From the NCBI RefSeq assembly GCF_900115175.1, contig NZ_FOYV01000001.1:434001-498000 (forward strand): 64,000 nt of DNA. The letters are read 5' to 3'. This DNA is from Marinobacter gudaonensis. GTDB taxonomy: Bacteria; Pseudomonadota; Gammaproteobacteria; Pseudomonadales; Oleiphilaceae. The first letter of the stretch is position 1; every line of letters starts with the position of its first letter. The notes under the pieces are model-generated. The model saw nothing but the letters and a program-made list of their open reading frames with translations. It did not search any database and was not told the origin of the DNA. Position numbers and translations under genes: made by a program. Shown here in pieces: positions 20,166-30,522 of the stretch.

Positions 20166-20191
20166 TGCCCGCCTCAACAGACATCTGGAAA

Positions 20192-20219
20192 AGCCTGCGC
20201 TTTCGCGCAGGTTTTTTTA
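20192..20219 (+). terminator. Rho-independent terminator of the SCP2 gene
   Basis: GCCTGCGC, loop TTTC, GCGCAGG(C) region followed by seven T, 27 bases after the stop codon. Confidence 0.85.
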
Positions 20220-20278
20220 TGTCTGGAGGTTTATCGGGATAGAGTCAGATGGGCAACCCGCTGGTTGCCTGGCCGGCG

Positions 20279-20926
20279 CTACTGGTCCCAGAGCTGAACC
20301 GCCGCTCGAGCCTGCTCATTTACCGGCACTGCTACCAGCCCAGAGGCTGACAAGCGCACATCGAACATGGCCCCGTCGCGCATTGGCATGAAGGTAGCGT
20401 TGCCATAAACGCCCTCCACAAACGGAAGATTGAATTGCCGGTCCAGTTCCCAGAGATCCGGCCAGGTGGCGTCGGATAGCCCGATGACTGTACGGGGCGC
20501 GGAACGCTCCTGCTCAAGAGAGGTATACCGACCTCCGAGCCGCTCGAGACGGTATCCCGGAGCAACACCAAGCCAGCGAATGGGTCCGGCAAACCGGATG
20601 ATTCTGGCATCAATCTGCCATTGATCACCCCGCAGGGTTCGCACGGTTGAGGTTCCATCAGCGGTTTCCAGGGTAACCCGCCAGATTTGCTCACCTTCCT
20701 GGCTCGTAGAAATGGTCGCGACGGTCTTCATTCCCTCGAGGGACTGGTACGCGGAGAGGTTGACGGCGATCGCGAGCGCGTACAGGCCAAAGACAATAAC
20801 GCCGAACACCGCCATGCCCTTGAGCCATCCAAGGAGCCAGCGCGGGCGAAGGAAAAACAGCAAACCTGCGATCACCATTACCGCGCCAAGGGCGCCAATT
20901 ACCATGGTGGCGAGGTCGTGAGACAT
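20279..20926 (-). CDS. Membrane-anchored protein of unknown function
   Basis: 215 residues. Two adjacent hydrophobic helices at the N-terminus (residues ~8-27 and ~35-58) are followed by a ~150-residue soluble domain with regular beta-strand spacing (WRVTLETADGTSTVRTLRGDQWQIDARIIRF). Similar proteins are sometimes labelled as efflux-related in databases without evidence. Its ATG is 3 bases after the fimL stop, so the two form an operon and may share a role in surface motility. No catalytic motif is visible. Confidence 0.65.
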   Translation of the reverse strand: MSHDLATMVIGALGAVMVIAGLLFFLRPRWLLGWLKGMAVFGVIVFGLYALAIAVNLSAYQSLEGMKTVATISTSQEGEQIWRVTLETADGTSTVRTLRGDQWQIDARIIRFAGPIRWLGVAPGYRLERLGGRYTSLEQERSAPRTVIGLSDATWPDLWELDRQFNLPFVEGVYGNATFMPMRDGAMFDVRLSASGLVAVPVNEQARAAVQLWDQ

Positions 20927-20929
20927 GAC

Positions 20930-22636
20930 TTACAAACCCACGTCGTCCAGAGACGATTCGGCCAGTTTGAGCAGATCCCGGTTGCGGTCTTCGCGCTTGC
21001 CAATGCTCTCGATGTAATACTCCAGTGATGTCAGGGCGTCAGCCAGCGCTTCCAGAACCTGGGCGGCCGGCGACTCCTTGGCGTCGAGCAGGCGCTCCTG
21101 AATGGAGGAAGCCACCCGCTCGAGCACACTGGCGGCTTCTGGATCGTTCACCATTTGCAGTCCGCCCCAGATGCTGTGCAGGGTCGCGGGCAGGTTCGCG
21201 AGGTGGAGTTTGTCGTAGTCCGATTCGATAAAGGCGGTGATGGCACGCTTGGCCAATGTCAGCGCGCTGCGGGCCTCGTCGGCAACAACGTACAAGGCCT
21301 CCCTGAGATACACCGACTCTTCCTGTTTACGCTCACTACCGGCAAGAGCATCCGTCTCGGAGGTTATCCCGCGGGTTACGATCTGCATGACGGCATCTTC
21401 GATACCCAGCACTGAATCGGCCAGGCGATAAAGCTCCTCATCGCCCGGGAGGCGTTTTTCTTCTTCCCAACTCCGCAGCCTGCCGGCCTCTTCCCGGGCA
21501 ATGCCTGCCAGCTTGTGCAGATCAAGCATCACCAGGGTGTTGGCCAGGCGCTCCAGGGCGTCGGCGATGGAGGACAGTTCAGCGAGATCCGGCTCTATAC
21601 CCCTTTCGATGATGTCGAGCTTGTCCTTCAGCTGGTTCAACTCGTCCTGGAGTGCGTCCGACAGGGACTTGAGAACATCGCTGCCAGGGCCGTACAGACG
21701 GCGGGCATGAGCCTCGAGCATGGCATCCGGAAAATCAGCGGGCGCCAGCTTGTAAGCCGAAAGAACAGAGGTGACCTCCGGATTAGCCGAACCACTGCGA
21801 TACAGCAGATACACCAGATCCCGGATCAACGAGTCGGGCGCGTCCTTGGCGGTGGCGACCTTACCTACGTAAACCACTTCCCGGGCGTATTTCTCGATGC
21901 GCATGAACATGCGCTTGCGGGCCTTGGTGAACAGCATGGCACGATCAAGCATGGTGTCCGCTACTATGCCCACGAGGCACCACATCTGGCCCATGGGAGC
22001 GCCCTGACAAAGACGGGCAAGGCCACGGGATGCACGCCCGATCAGCTTCTTGTTCACGGCATCGTTGCGATCTCGCAGGATGCCAAGCAGCGCCACCTGG
22101 AAGGTCAGGCGCATGCGCCTGGCCATGATTTCGTAGTCCGCCTCGTTACCATCGAAGGGTGCAAGTGCCAGACCACCGCAGAAATCCGGCCGCTCTTTTA
22201 CATCGACATCAAAAAAGCAGGACTCGGGATATGGCTTTTCGCGACGTGCCTCGCGCAGGTCGTTGATGACCGGCAGCAGAAGTTCAGGGTGGTCCTGCCG
22301 TTGCTGGTGGTAATACTCGACGTATCGCCGAAGGATAAAGAGCGCACTGTTGAGGGTGGTAAGCAGGATATTCTTGTCATCGTTGGCGCCAACGGGCACG
22401 TCATTCGCCATGGTGACGGCTTCCTGGCAAAGCAGCGTACCGCCGCGCAGCTCCACCAGAATGAAGATGCCCCGTAGCTGATTGATGAAGTCCACGCAGT
22501 TCTGGAGATCCTCTCCCCGTTCGCGGTTCTCCTGGAAGCGTTCAAGGCTGGATTCTGCCTGCTTGATGGTCTGCTCGATTTCACTTTTGACCAGGTCAAA
22601 CGACTGCGATTTCGTCGCGAGAGACGACTGAACCAT
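20930..22636 (-). CDS. fimL: FimL-like pilus/chemosensory scaffold protein
   Basis: 568 residues, all helical and soluble. It resembles FimL of Pseudomonas, a homologue of the N-terminal part of the ChpA histidine kinase with Hpt-like bundles that have lost the phosphorylated histidine. FimL links FimV to the Pil-Chp pathway and raises cAMP through CyaB, promoting twitching motility. Visible blocks are NCVDFINQLRGIFILVELRGGTLLCQEAV, and helical repeats LSSIADALERLANTLVML and LPATLHSIWGGLQMVNDPEAA. Gene order near dnaQ, rnhA and gloB matches that around Pseudomonas fimL, which supports the call. Family assignment rests on memory and context. Confidence 0.75.
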   Translation of the reverse strand: MVQSSLATKSQSFDLVKSEIEQTIKQAESSLERFQENRERGEDLQNCVDFINQLRGIFILVELRGGTLLCQEAVTMANDVPVGANDDKNILLTTLNSALFILRRYVEYYHQQRQDHPELLLPVINDLREARREKPYPESCFFDVDVKERPDFCGGLALAPFDGNEADYEIMARRMRLTFQVALLGILRDRNDAVNKKLIGRASRGLARLCQGAPMGQMWCLVGIVADTMLDRAMLFTKARKRMFMRIEKYAREVVYVGKVATAKDAPDSLIRDLVYLLYRSGSANPEVTSVLSAYKLAPADFPDAMLEAHARRLYGPGSDVLKSLSDALQDELNQLKDKLDIIERGIEPDLAELSSIADALERLANTLVMLDLHKLAGIAREEAGRLRSWEEEKRLPGDEELYRLADSVLGIEDAVMQIVTRGITSETDALAGSERKQEESVYLREALYVVADEARSALTLAKRAITAFIESDYDKLHLANLPATLHSIWGGLQMVNDPEAASVLERVASSIQERLLDAKESPAAQVLEALADALTSLEYYIESIGKREDRNRDLLKLAESSLDDVGL

Positions 22637-22696
22637 ACACGCTTCCCGTTAGCTTTGCGGAGACTACCGCATCCTCTTTGGTGGACGACGGCCCGG

Positions 22697-22731
22697 TAAA
22701 AACGGACCCGGCCTTATTGTTCTGGGCCGGG
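22697..22731 (-). terminator. Rho-independent terminator of dnaQ
   Basis: On the minus strand CCCGGCC (22725-22731) and GGCCGGG (22707-22713) form a stem with an 11-base loop, followed by TCCGTTTTT. It lies between dnaQ and fimL. Confidence 0.5.
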
Positions 22732-22850
22732 CACCCTCGTCCGGCCAAAGTGTTCGCAAAAAACTGGCGAACTTATCATTACTTATAACATAAAACTCAA
22801 GTAGCTCAAGAAAGGCGGAGTGTAACATTTGGTACAGGCCAAACCAGTTC

Positions 22851-23561
22851 TCATTCCGCATTCTGCAGTTTGCGCCATATCGACTCGCCGGCCTGTTTCT
22901 CAAGCACGGCCATGAATTCCTCGTGGGCAGCATTTTCCTCTTCCGAGGCGCGGACGACGGCGAGGGCCGCCCGTTCTCCGGAAAGCCGACGAATGCCCCC
23001 GGCCCCTCCTGCGCTGTCAGACCCGGCATCCAGCGACAATGCTGTCTGGCCACCGGTCAGCAACAGATAGACATCGGCGAGTATCTCCGCATCAAGAAGA
23101 GCGCCATGCAGCTCACGGTTGCTGTTATCGACGCCGTAGCGCTTGCACAGGGCATCGAGGCTGTTCTTCTGGCCCGGGTGGCGGGCGCGTGCGATGGCCA
23201 GCGAATCCACAATGCCACAGTGATCAGCCGTTTTCCGAACGGGCTTCAGGCGGGCGAATTCGGCATCCATGAAGCCCACGTCAAAGGCAGCGTTGTGGAT
23301 GACCAGTTCCGCGCCCTTGATGAACTCGAAGAACTCCTCGGCAATCTCGGCAAACCTCGGCTTGTCGGCCAGAAACTCGTTAGTGATGCCGTGCACCGTA
23401 ATGGCCTCGGCTTCCACCTCACGATCGGGATTGATGTATACGTGGTAGTTCCGGCCGGTGAGCTGACGCTCCATCAGTTCAACACAACCAATCTCAATGA
23501 TCCTGTGGCCTTCGGCCGGATCAATGCCGGTAGTTTCGGTATCGAGTACGATCTGTCTCAT
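22851..23561 (-). CDS. dnaQ: DNA polymerase III epsilon subunit (proofreading exonuclease)
   Basis: 236 residues. The DEDDh exonuclease motifs are present: DTETTG (D7, E9), HNAAFDVGFMDAEF in the middle, and LHGALLDAEILADVYLLLTGGQ with the catalytic His-Asp. The C-terminal ~50 residues, rich in Ala and Glu, correspond to the region that binds the alpha subunit. DnaQ corrects replication errors. It follows rnhA by 36 bases, on the same strand and in the same order as in Pseudomonas. Confidence 0.95.
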   Translation of the reverse strand: MRQIVLDTETTGIDPAEGHRIIEIGCVELMERQLTGRNYHVYINPDREVEAEAITVHGITNEFLADKPRFAEIAEEFFEFIKGAELVIHNAAFDVGFMDAEFARLKPVRKTADHCGIVDSLAIARARHPGQKNSLDALCKRYGVDNSNRELHGALLDAEILADVYLLLTGGQTALSLDAGSDSAGGAGGIRRLSGERAALAVVRASEEENAAHEEFMAVLEKQAGESIWRKLQNAE

Positions 23562-23597
23562 GGCCTGCGTCCGATTGTCTGTAAGTGCGGGAAGATG

Positions 23598-24041
23598 TCA
23601 GGCGTTGGTGAGCTCGTCAACGCCCCGGTTGGCGAGCTCGTCGGCCAGTTCGTTATCGGGAATACCCGAGTGGCCCTTCACCCAATGCCAGTTAATCTGA
23701 TGCCGGGCCACGGCGGAATCCAGTTCGCGCCAGAGGTCTTCATTCTTGACCGGCTTTTTGGCCGAGGTTTTCCAGCCGTTGCGCTTCCATCCGGCCAGCC
23801 ATTCCGTGATGCCCTTTCGCACGTACTGCGAATCTGTGTACAGCTCCACCTCACACGGACGCTTCAGGGCGCCCAGCCCCCGGATGGCCGCCATCAGCTC
23901 CATGCGATTGTTGGTGGTATTTGCCTCACCGCCATGCAGGGTTTTCCGGGCGTCCCCGTAACGAAGCACCACGCCCCATCCGCCCGGGCCCGGATTGCCC
24001 TTGCAGGCGCCATCGGTATACAGCGTTACCTTGCCGGCCAT
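23598..24041 (-). CDS. rnhA: Ribonuclease HI
   Basis: 147 residues. It cuts RNA in RNA:DNA hybrids. The catalytic carboxylates D10 ([13 protein letters not shown]), E48 ([10 protein letters not shown]), D70 (ELYTDSQYV) and the C-terminal Asp in [10 protein letters not shown] are all present. The basic handle [17 protein letters not shown] is also seen. The start at 24041 gives the standard length; a longer frame to 24170 is not supported by a ribosome site. Between the methyltransferase gene and dnaQ. Confidence 0.95.
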   Translation of the reverse strand: MAGKVTLYTDGACKGNPGPGGWGVVLRYGDARKTLHGGEANTTNNRMELMAAIRGLGALKRPCEVELYTDSQYVRKGITEWLAGWKRNGWKTSAKKPVKNEDLWRELDSAVARHQINWHWVKGHSGIPDNELADELANRGVDELTNA

Positions 24042-24070
24042 TGCTACTCCTGTTCTGTAAACACGATCCG

Positions 24071-24865
24071 TTACTCGGCCGGCCGGGCGGGTAGCTCTTC
24101 GCGGCTGCAGCCACGGGAGGCCCCGACGGTACCAGTGCCCGGTAACGCGATAACCTTGCTTTTGCGCCACACCGGGCGCCTTGGCAACCGTGCATGTACG
24201 CGTTTTTTGGCAAGGATACAGTAATAGGCGCCCACTGGCAGGAACCGATTTCCCGAAATCCAGCGTTCCAATCGTGACCGAGCCTTGCGACCACTGCGCT
24301 GCAGGGGCCAGCGACAGAAACGGGTGACAGAAGTCTCGACATTGAAACCCAGCAGATTAAGCCAGTCTTCCATGCGCCCACGAAGCAGAAAGCGCCCACC
24401 CCAGGGACCTTCCTCGCTCCTTGTAATCAGCTTTCGGGCACCCCAGACGCTGAGCGGGTTGAAACCAATCAGCACGATGGTCCCTTCGCCCCGCAAGAGC
24501 CGGGCTGCCTCGCGCAGAACCTGATGCGGGTAAGGCGAGAAATCCGCAGTGTGATGCAGCAACACGAGGTCCATGGAATCGCCCGGGAAGGCAAGCTCGT
24601 CAGCATCGCAAACCGTCACCCCATCCGGGATCTGCGGTGTCCATCGCGGCGTGGTCATAATTTTCTGGGAGAAGTCCGTGCCGGTGGCCAGCGGTAGCCG
24701 ATGACTCACACCCACCTGCAGCTGCCGCGCCCCCGTCAGGCTCTGGAGCTGCATGTCCACGAACCGCCTCTGGTCCGCCAGCAACGCACGCCCAAGCGGC
24801 GTCTGGAACCATCGTTCAAAACTCTCATGTCTGCTGGCATAGGCGAAAGCCTGGGATTCACTCAC
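24071..24865 (-). CDS. Class I SAM-dependent methyltransferase
   Basis: 264 residues beginning with GTG, with GGGAGC about 9 bases upstream. The methyltransferase core is of the type-11 kind: [62 protein letters not shown]. Motif I is weak ([10 protein letters not shown]). The N-terminal ~50 residues and a basic C-terminal tail are family-specific. Genes of this type lie between gloB and rnhA throughout Pseudomonas; substrate is unknown. It is divergent from gloB. Confidence 0.82.
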   Translation of the reverse strand: MSESQAFAYASRHESFERWFQTPLGRALLADQRRFVDMQLQSLTGARQLQVGVSHRLPLATGTDFSQKIMTTPRWTPQIPDGVTVCDADELAFPGDSMDLVLLHHTADFSPYPHQVLREAARLLRGEGTIVLIGFNPLSVWGARKLITRSEEGPWGGRFLLRGRMEDWLNLLGFNVETSVTRFCRWPLQRSGRKARSRLERWISGNRFLPVGAYYCILAKKRVHARLPRRPVWRKSKVIALPGTGTVGASRGCSREELPARPAE

Positions 24866-24960
24866 TGTTTGGACGCTCCCGCGATCCGGACCTTTGGTTG
24901 GGGCCTCGAAGGTATTGCTCTATCATAACAGTCACACTTTCCAAGCACATGTGGGGCCCT

Positions 24961-25755
24961 ATGCTGACAATTACTGCGATACCGGCGTTTAGCGATAACT
25001 ACATCTGGTGCCTGTCGAATTCGGCCAGCGGCAAAGCACTGATTGTCGACCCCGGCCAGGCTCAGCCAGTGCTGGATCACCTCTCTGAACACAGCCTCAC
25101 GCTCGACACTATCCTGGTCACACATCATCACCCGGACCATGTGGGCGGCGTTCAGTCGCTGGTTGCCACTTTTCCAGACTGCCGCGTCAGTGGCCCGGCG
25201 GACTCTCCCTTCAAAGGCGCGACCAACACCTTGCACCCGGGCGATGAGGTGATCTGGGAGGAGATTACCTTTCAGGTACTCGGAGTGCCCGGCCACACCC
25301 TCGACCACATCGCCTACTTTACGGATGTCGAGGTCCAGGGGCGCCCCGTGTTGTTCTGCGGCGACACCCTGTTTGTCTGTGGCTGTGGGAGGCTGTTTGA
25401 GGGCTCTCCGGAACAGATGCGCCAGTCCCTGCAGACCCTGCGCGCCCTGCCGGACAGGACCGCTGTATACTGCGCCCATGAGTACACTCTTGCCAACCTG
25501 CGTTTTGCCCGCAGCTGGCTGCCAGAAGACGAAGGCCTCAAGGATTTCGAGAACCGCTGCAAGAAAGCCCGGGACGCAGGAAAACCAACCGTGCCCTCGG
25601 TGCTGGCGGAGGAAAAGCGCCTCAACCCTTTCCTGCGCTGGGATGATCCTCCCGTTGTCGATGCTGCCCGGGCCTATTGCGCCAGCCATGGCCTGCCCGC
25701 TGATTCAGAGAATGCAATCTTTGCGGCGATTCGTCACGGCAAGGACCACTTCTGA
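24961..25755 (+). CDS. gloB: Hydroxyacylglutathione hydrolase (glyoxalase II)
   Basis: 264 residues. It hydrolyses S-lactoylglutathione to lactate and glutathione in methylglyoxal detoxification. The metallo-beta-lactamase motif THHHPDH (H55, H57, D59, H60), then [24 protein letters not shown] and [13 protein letters not shown] are intact, giving the two-metal site. Start at the ATG at 24961 gives the standard [16 protein letters not shown]; no clear ribosome site is present. It is upstream of mltD with a hairpin in between. Confidence 0.95.
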   Translation: MLTITAIPAFSDNYIWCLSNSASGKALIVDPGQAQPVLDHLSEHSLTLDTILVTHHHPDHVGGVQSLVATFPDCRVSGPADSPFKGATNTLHPGDEVIWEEITFQVLGVPGHTLDHIAYFTDVEVQGRPVLFCGDTLFVCGCGRLFEGSPEQMRQSLQTLRALPDRTAVYCAHEYTLANLRFARSWLPEDEGLKDFENRCKKARDAGKPTVPSVLAEEKRLNPFLRWDDPPVVDAARAYCASHGLPADSENAIFAAIRHGKDHF

Positions 25756-25778
25756 CGCCGGGCCCTACGTACTTAACA

Positions 25779-25807
25779 AATCCTCTCAGAGCCGTAACGA
25801 GAGGATT
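25779..25807 (+). terminator. Possible terminator of gloB
   Basis: AATCCTCTC and GAGAGGATT pair around an 11-base loop, followed at some distance by CCCTTTTTG. The T run is 8 bases after the stem, so termination is uncertain. Confidence 0.35.
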
Positions 25808-25875
25808 CTTGACCCTTTTTGACAGGCTCCAATAGAATCAAAAGCCTTTTTTGAACCGTTTCCGGATGTCTTGTT

Positions 25876-27585
25876 ATGTCGCTCAGACGCTTGTCGTTTT
25901 TTTTCCTTACAGGGGCCCTGATTACCGGGTGCACGAGTTTGCTGAACCAGAGCGGAGAAGATTCGGACAACCCGCTTGAAACCGAGCAACTGGCCGTAGC
26001 AGCCGGCGATGAGGGCCTGAAGCAGGCGGTGGTTGCGGGCGAAGACAACACGGAAGCCCAGGATGGCCCTCTGGACGACGCCATTGCACCAGACCTGAAG
26101 AAGGCCGCCCGTGAAGCCAGGGACAGACTCGACAACCCGGTCACCGAGCCAGAACCGGAAACCGTTGCCCAGGTAGACCTCTGGGACCGGATGAGAGCAG
26201 GTTTTGTCCTGGATCACAGCGTGGACAATGAGCGGGTCCGCGACCAACTGAACTGGTATGTGAGCCACCCCAAATACATAGAGCGGGTGGTGGAACGTGG
26301 CAGCCGCTACCTTCATCACATACTGAACGAAACCGAAAAGCGCGGCCTTCCTGCTGAATACGCGTTGTTGCCTGTGGTGGAGAGCGCCTTCGATCCCTTC
26401 GCGTATTCCCACGGCCGGGCTGCGGGTCTCTGGCAGTTCATTCCCTCCACCGGCAAGTACTTCGGACTCACCCAGAGCTGGTGGCACGACGAGCGCCGGG
26501 ACGTGATTGCCGCAACCGACGCTGCCCTGACCTACCTGGAACGGCTGGCAGGCCGCTTTGACGGCGATCATACGCTGGCCCTGGCTGCCTACAACAGCGG
26601 AGGTGGAACCGTCTCGAGCGCCATCAGACGTAACATGAAAAGCAACCGGCCCACGGATTTCTGGTCGCTGGAACTGCCCCGGGAAACCCGTCACTACGTG
26701 CCCAAGCTGATTGCCCTCGCCAAGATCTTCGACGACCCCGCCGCCTACGGCATCGAATTGCCCTCGCTGAAAGACGAACCCTACTTCGAAGTTGTCGATA
26801 CCGGCTCCCAGCTCGACCTGGCCCAGGCTGCCGAGATGGCGGGCGTGGATATAGATGAGATCTATCTACTCAACCCCTCCTACAACCGTTGGGCCACGTC
26901 GCCGGACGGTCCGCACCGCCTGCTGGTCCCGGTGGCAAGTGCCGAGGCGTTTCGCGCCGCCCTGGACAAATTGCCGGTGGCTCAGCGGGTGTCCTGGCGC
27001 AACTACGTGGTGAAGTCCGGCGACAGCCTCAATACCATCTCCCGCAAGTTTTCCACCACGCCGTCTGTGCTGCAGCAGGTCAATAATCTGAACAGCGACT
27101 TGATCCGGATCGGCCAGCGACTGATGATTCCTTCGGCGTCCAAGAACAGTGATGCCTACGCCCTCAGTGCAGCCCAGCGGCTGGAACGCAAACAATCCCG
27201 GGAGCGCGAGGGCAACAAGGTTCGCTACACCGTCCGGCGGGGCGATACCTTCTGGGATATTGCCCGTGAGCACCGGGTCTCGGTTCGGGAACTGGCGGCC
27301 TGGAACGGAATGGCCCCGGGTGATCCACTGATTCCCGGCAAGGAATTGGTGATCTGGTCGAAAACCAGTCAACCGACCGTGGTGGCAGCCAACAGCCGTC
27401 GCGGTGATGCCATGGTGCGAAAGGTGGGCTATCGGGTTCGCAAAGGCGATTCGCTGGCGCGTATTGCCAGCCGTTTTTCGGTGAATGTGCGTGACATCGC
27501 AAGCTGGAACGACCTCAACACAGCGCGTTATCTGCAACCCGGCCAAAGTCTGGTACTCTACGTGGACATTCGAAACAGCCCCTGA
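25876..27585 (+). CDS. mltD: Membrane-bound lytic murein transglycosylase D with three LysM domains
   Basis: 569 residues. The lipoprotein signal ends ALITGC (C19), so it is lipid-anchored. The SLT domain (~110-260) has the catalytic Glu at E169 in VVESAFDPFAYSHGRAAGLWQF and the ALAAYNSGGGTV block. Three LysM peptidoglycan-binding domains follow at about 376-420, 450-495 and 517-563. It cleaves murein glycan, releasing 1,6-anhydromuropeptides. A peptide ABC transporter operon begins 12 bases downstream, which suggests co-expression with uptake of its products. Confidence 0.95.
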   Translation: MSLRRLSFFFLTGALITGCTSLLNQSGEDSDNPLETEQLAVAAGDEGLKQAVVAGEDNTEAQDGPLDDAIAPDLKKAAREARDRLDNPVTEPEPETVAQVDLWDRMRAGFVLDHSVDNERVRDQLNWYVSHPKYIERVVERGSRYLHHILNETEKRGLPAEYALLPVVESAFDPFAYSHGRAAGLWQFIPSTGKYFGLTQSWWHDERRDVIAATDAALTYLERLAGRFDGDHTLALAAYNSGGGTVSSAIRRNMKSNRPTDFWSLELPRETRHYVPKLIALAKIFDDPAAYGIELPSLKDEPYFEVVDTGSQLDLAQAAEMAGVDIDEIYLLNPSYNRWATSPDGPHRLLVPVASAEAFRAALDKLPVAQRVSWRNYVVKSGDSLNTISRKFSTTPSVLQQVNNLNSDLIRIGQRLMIPSASKNSDAYALSAAQRLERKQSREREGNKVRYTVRRGDTFWDIAREHRVSVRELAAWNGMAPGDPLIPGKELVIWSKTSQPTVVAANSRRGDAMVRKVGYRVRKGDSLARIASRFSVNVRDIASWNDLNTARYLQPGQSLVLYVDIRNSP

Positions 27586-27597
27586 CGTGCGAGCCCC

Positions 27598-29421
27598 ATG
27601 ACAACAACTCGAACAACCTCATTCCTTACGTCCTTCTGTTCCGTAATGGCGCTGGTTGCGGCGCCGCTGTTCTCCGCTGGATCCCTGGCACAGGAAGTCA
27701 CACCCTCGCACGGTCTGGCGATGCACGGTGAGACCAAGTACCCCGAGGGCTTCAGCCATTTCGATTACGTTAACCCGGAGGCTCCCGAAGGCGGCACCCT
27801 GAAACTGGCGGTGGTGGCCAACGGGTTTGATTCGTTCAATCCGTTCGACATCCGTGGCGTAGCCGCTGCAGGCATCAGCAATTACCTTTACGATACTCTG
27901 CTGGCATCGTCCGACGACGAACCCTTCTCGGCCTATGGCTTGATTGCCGAATCCATCGAAACCCCGGAGGACCGCAGTTATGTGGTTTTCAATCTCCGTG
28001 AGCAGGCAAGGTTTCACGACGGCAAGCCCATCACCGCCGAGGACGTCAAGTTTTCCTTCGAGACACTGACCACCAAGGGGCACCCGTTCTTCCGCAACTA
28101 CTATGCAGACGTCAGCAAGGTAACGGTTGAAGGGCCACATCGCATCCGGTTTGATTTCGGTGAAACCAAGAATCGTGAGCTGCCGCTGATTCTTGGCCAG
28201 ATGCCGATTCTGCCGGCCCACTACTGGGCCGATCGTGACTTCGGCGACAACGGTCTGGAGCGCCCCCTGGGCAGCGGTCCTTACCGTATCGGTGATTTCG
28301 AGGCGGGCCGAAGTGTCAGCTACGAGCGAGTCAAAGACTACTGGGCCGAGGACCTCGGCGTTCGCGCCGGACGCTTCAACTTCGATCGCATCGTCTATGA
28401 CTACTACACCGACGACACCGTCGCCCTGGAAGCATTCAAGGCGGGCAGTTTTGACTTCCGGCTCGAGTCCTCCGCCAAGAACTGGGCAACAGCCTATACG
28501 GGTGAGCGATTCAACAATGGCACCATCATCAAGGAAGCCATCGAACATCACCGCCCGGCCGGCATGCAGGGATTTGTATTCAATACCCGGCGGCCGGTGT
28601 TCTCGGACCCGTTGGTGAGGGAAGCCCTGGCCTACGCATTCGACTTCGAGTGGGCCAACAAGAACCTGTTCTTCGGGCAGTACACCAGAACCGACAGTTA
28701 TTTCGAGAACAGTGAACTGGCCTCCTCCGGTCTGCCCCAGGGGCGGGAGCTGGAAATTCTTGAACCGTTCCGTGATCAGTTGAGCGCGGACGTGTTTAAC
28801 GAGGAGTACCAGCCTCCCACCACGGAAGGACAACAGGGGCTCCGCCAGAACTTCAAGATTGCCCTGGATCTGCTCAACGAGGCCGGTTACGAGATCCGCA
28901 ACGGCAAGATGGTAAATGCCGAGTCCGGCAAGCCTCTGGCTTTTGAAATTCTGCTTTTCCAGAAGAGCTTCGAGCGAGTGGTCCTGCCCTTCAAGAAAAA
29001 TCTTGAACGCCTGGGTATCGACGTTACCGTCAGGCTGGTGGACAGCAACCAGTATATCCAGCGCCTGCGCGAGTTTGACTACGATATGATTACCCAGGTG
29101 TTCGGTCAGTCAGACTCGCCGGGGAACGAACAACGGGACTACTGGCATTCTTCCAACGTGAACACCAAAGGCTCGCGCAACTATGCCGGCGTAAGCGACC
29201 CGGTGGTCGACGAGCTGGTGAGCAAGGTTATTCAGGCGCCGAACCGCGAAGAACTGGTGCATCGGGTACGGGCACTCGACCGCGTGCTGCTGCACGGGCA
29301 CTACGTGGTTCCGCACTGGCACCTCACCAAAGACCGGGTGGCCTACTGGAACCACCTTCAGCGACCGGCCACCACCCCGAAGAACGGTATAGACCTCGAC
29401 AACTGGTGGGCCAGGCCCTGA
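27598..29421 (+). CDS. yejA: ABC transporter substrate-binding protein, YejA type
   Basis: 607 residues with a Sec signal peptide (first ~31 residues, ending SAGSLA). The SBP_bac_5 (peptide/dipeptide) family core is clear: SHGLAMHGETKYPEGFSHFDYVNPEAPEGGTLKL, IAESIETPEDRSYVVFNLREQARFHDGKPITAEDVKFSFE. The EGFSHFDYVNPEAPKGG-type start is typical of YejA, the periplasmic receptor for microcin C, and in alphaproteobacteria for anhydromuropeptides. It follows mltD by 12 bases and precedes two permeases and an ATPase. Confidence 0.88.
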   Translation: MTTTRTTSFLTSFCSVMALVAAPLFSAGSLAQEVTPSHGLAMHGETKYPEGFSHFDYVNPEAPEGGTLKLAVVANGFDSFNPFDIRGVAAAGISNYLYDTLLASSDDEPFSAYGLIAESIETPEDRSYVVFNLREQARFHDGKPITAEDVKFSFETLTTKGHPFFRNYYADVSKVTVEGPHRIRFDFGETKNRELPLILGQMPILPAHYWADRDFGDNGLERPLGSGPYRIGDFEAGRSVSYERVKDYWAEDLGVRAGRFNFDRIVYDYYTDDTVALEAFKAGSFDFRLESSAKNWATAYTGERFNNGTIIKEAIEHHRPAGMQGFVFNTRRPVFSDPLVREALAYAFDFEWANKNLFFGQYTRTDSYFENSELASSGLPQGRELEILEPFRDQLSADVFNEEYQPPTTEGQQGLRQNFKIALDLLNEAGYEIRNGKMVNAESGKPLAFEILLFQKSFERVVLPFKKNLERLGIDVTVRLVDSNQYIQRLREFDYDMITQVFGQSDSPGNEQRDYWHSSNVNTKGSRNYAGVSDPVVDELVSKVIQAPNREELVHRVRALDRVLLHGHYVVPHWHLTKDRVAYWNHLQRPATTPKNGIDLDNWWARP

Positions 29422-29436
29422 GGAAAGCGCCGCTAC

Positions 29437-30522
29437 ATGGGCATCTACATACTCCGGCGACTGGCGCTGATCGTCCCTACCCTGATCGGAATCATGCTGC
29501 TGAATTTTGTCATTGTTCAGGCAGCGCCCGGAGGGCCGGTTGAACAACTGATTGCCGAGATGCAGGGCCACGGCGGCAGCGCCCTGGCGCGGGCCTCCGG
29601 TGGTGGCACGGGCGGTGAAGTGGCGGACACATCCGGCGACTCCAGGGGCTCCCGCGGAATTCCGGATGACCTGCTCAAGGAAATCGAAGTGATGTACGGC
29701 TTTGACAAGCCGCCCCACGAGCGTTTTATCAAGATGCTCGGAGACTATGCCACATTCGATTTCGGCGACTCCTTCTTCCGCGAGAAAAGCGTTATCGAAC
29801 TGATTCTCGACAAGATGCCCGTCTCGATCTCGCTGGGCCTCTGGTCGACACTCATCATTTACCTGATCAGCATCCCCCTCGGCATCCGCAAGGCGGTCCT
29901 GGACGGGACTCGCTTCGATGTCTGGACCAGCTCGGCCATTGTGGTGGGTTATGCGATACCCGGATTCCTGTTTGCCATTCTGTTGATTGTGCTCTTCGCA
30001 GGCGGAAGCTATCTCGACTGGTTTCCGCTACGCGGCCTGACCTCCTCGAATTTCGACGAGCTGACCTGGTACCAGAAAATCGGCGACTACTTCTGGCATC
30101 TGGCGCTGCCGGTTACCGCGAACGTGATTGGCGGTTTTGCGACGCTCACCCTGCTCACCAAGAACTCCTTTCTCGACGAGATCGGCAAGCAATATGTGGT
30201 GACAGCAAGGGCGAAAGGCCTTACCGACAAGCAGGTGCTTTACGGCCATGTATTCCGTAACGCCATGCTGATTGTCATCGCCAGCCTGCCGGGAGTGCTG
30301 GTGGCCCTGTTTTTCACCGGTTCGCTGCTCATTGAGGTGATCTTTTCCCTGGACGGCCTGGGGCTGCTGGGTTTTGAGGCGGCTCTCAACCGGGATTATC
30401 CGGTGATCTTTGGCACCCTCTACATCTTCACGTTGATGGGGCTGATACTGAAGCTGATCAGCGACATAACCTATGTACTGGTGGACCCCCGAATCGACTT
30501 TGAAAGCCGGGAGGGTGCGTGA
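29437..30522 (+). CDS. yejB: ABC transporter permease, YejB type
   Basis: 361 residues. Six membrane helices with the permease EAA loop near [24 protein letters not shown] 50-residue glycine-rich periplasmic loop after the first helix (residues ~35-75) is typical of YejB proteins. It belongs to the oligopeptide permease group and forms a heterodimer with the next protein. The stop TGA overlaps the GTG start of yejE. Confidence 0.9.
   Translation: MGIYILRRLALIVPTLIGIMLLNFVIVQAAPGGPVEQLIAEMQGHGGSALARASGGGTGGEVADTSGDSRGSRGIPDDLLKEIEVMYGFDKPPHERFIKMLGDYATFDFGDSFFREKSVIELILDKMPVSISLGLWSTLIIYLISIPLGIRKAVLDGTRFDVWTSSAIVVGYAIPGFLFAILLIVLFAGGSYLDWFPLRGLTSSNFDELTWYQKIGDYFWHLALPVTANVIGGFATLTLLTKNSFLDEIGKQYVVTARAKGLTDKQVLYGHVFRNAMLIVIASLPGVLVALFFTGSLLIEVIFSLDGLGLLGFEAALNRDYPVIFGTLYIFTLMGLILKLISDITYVLVDPRIDFESREGA

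Noticed and set aside
27619..28833. A 404-codon minus-strand frame inside yejA
   Set aside because: Antisense to a clear substrate-binding protein with no own ribosome site or family match.
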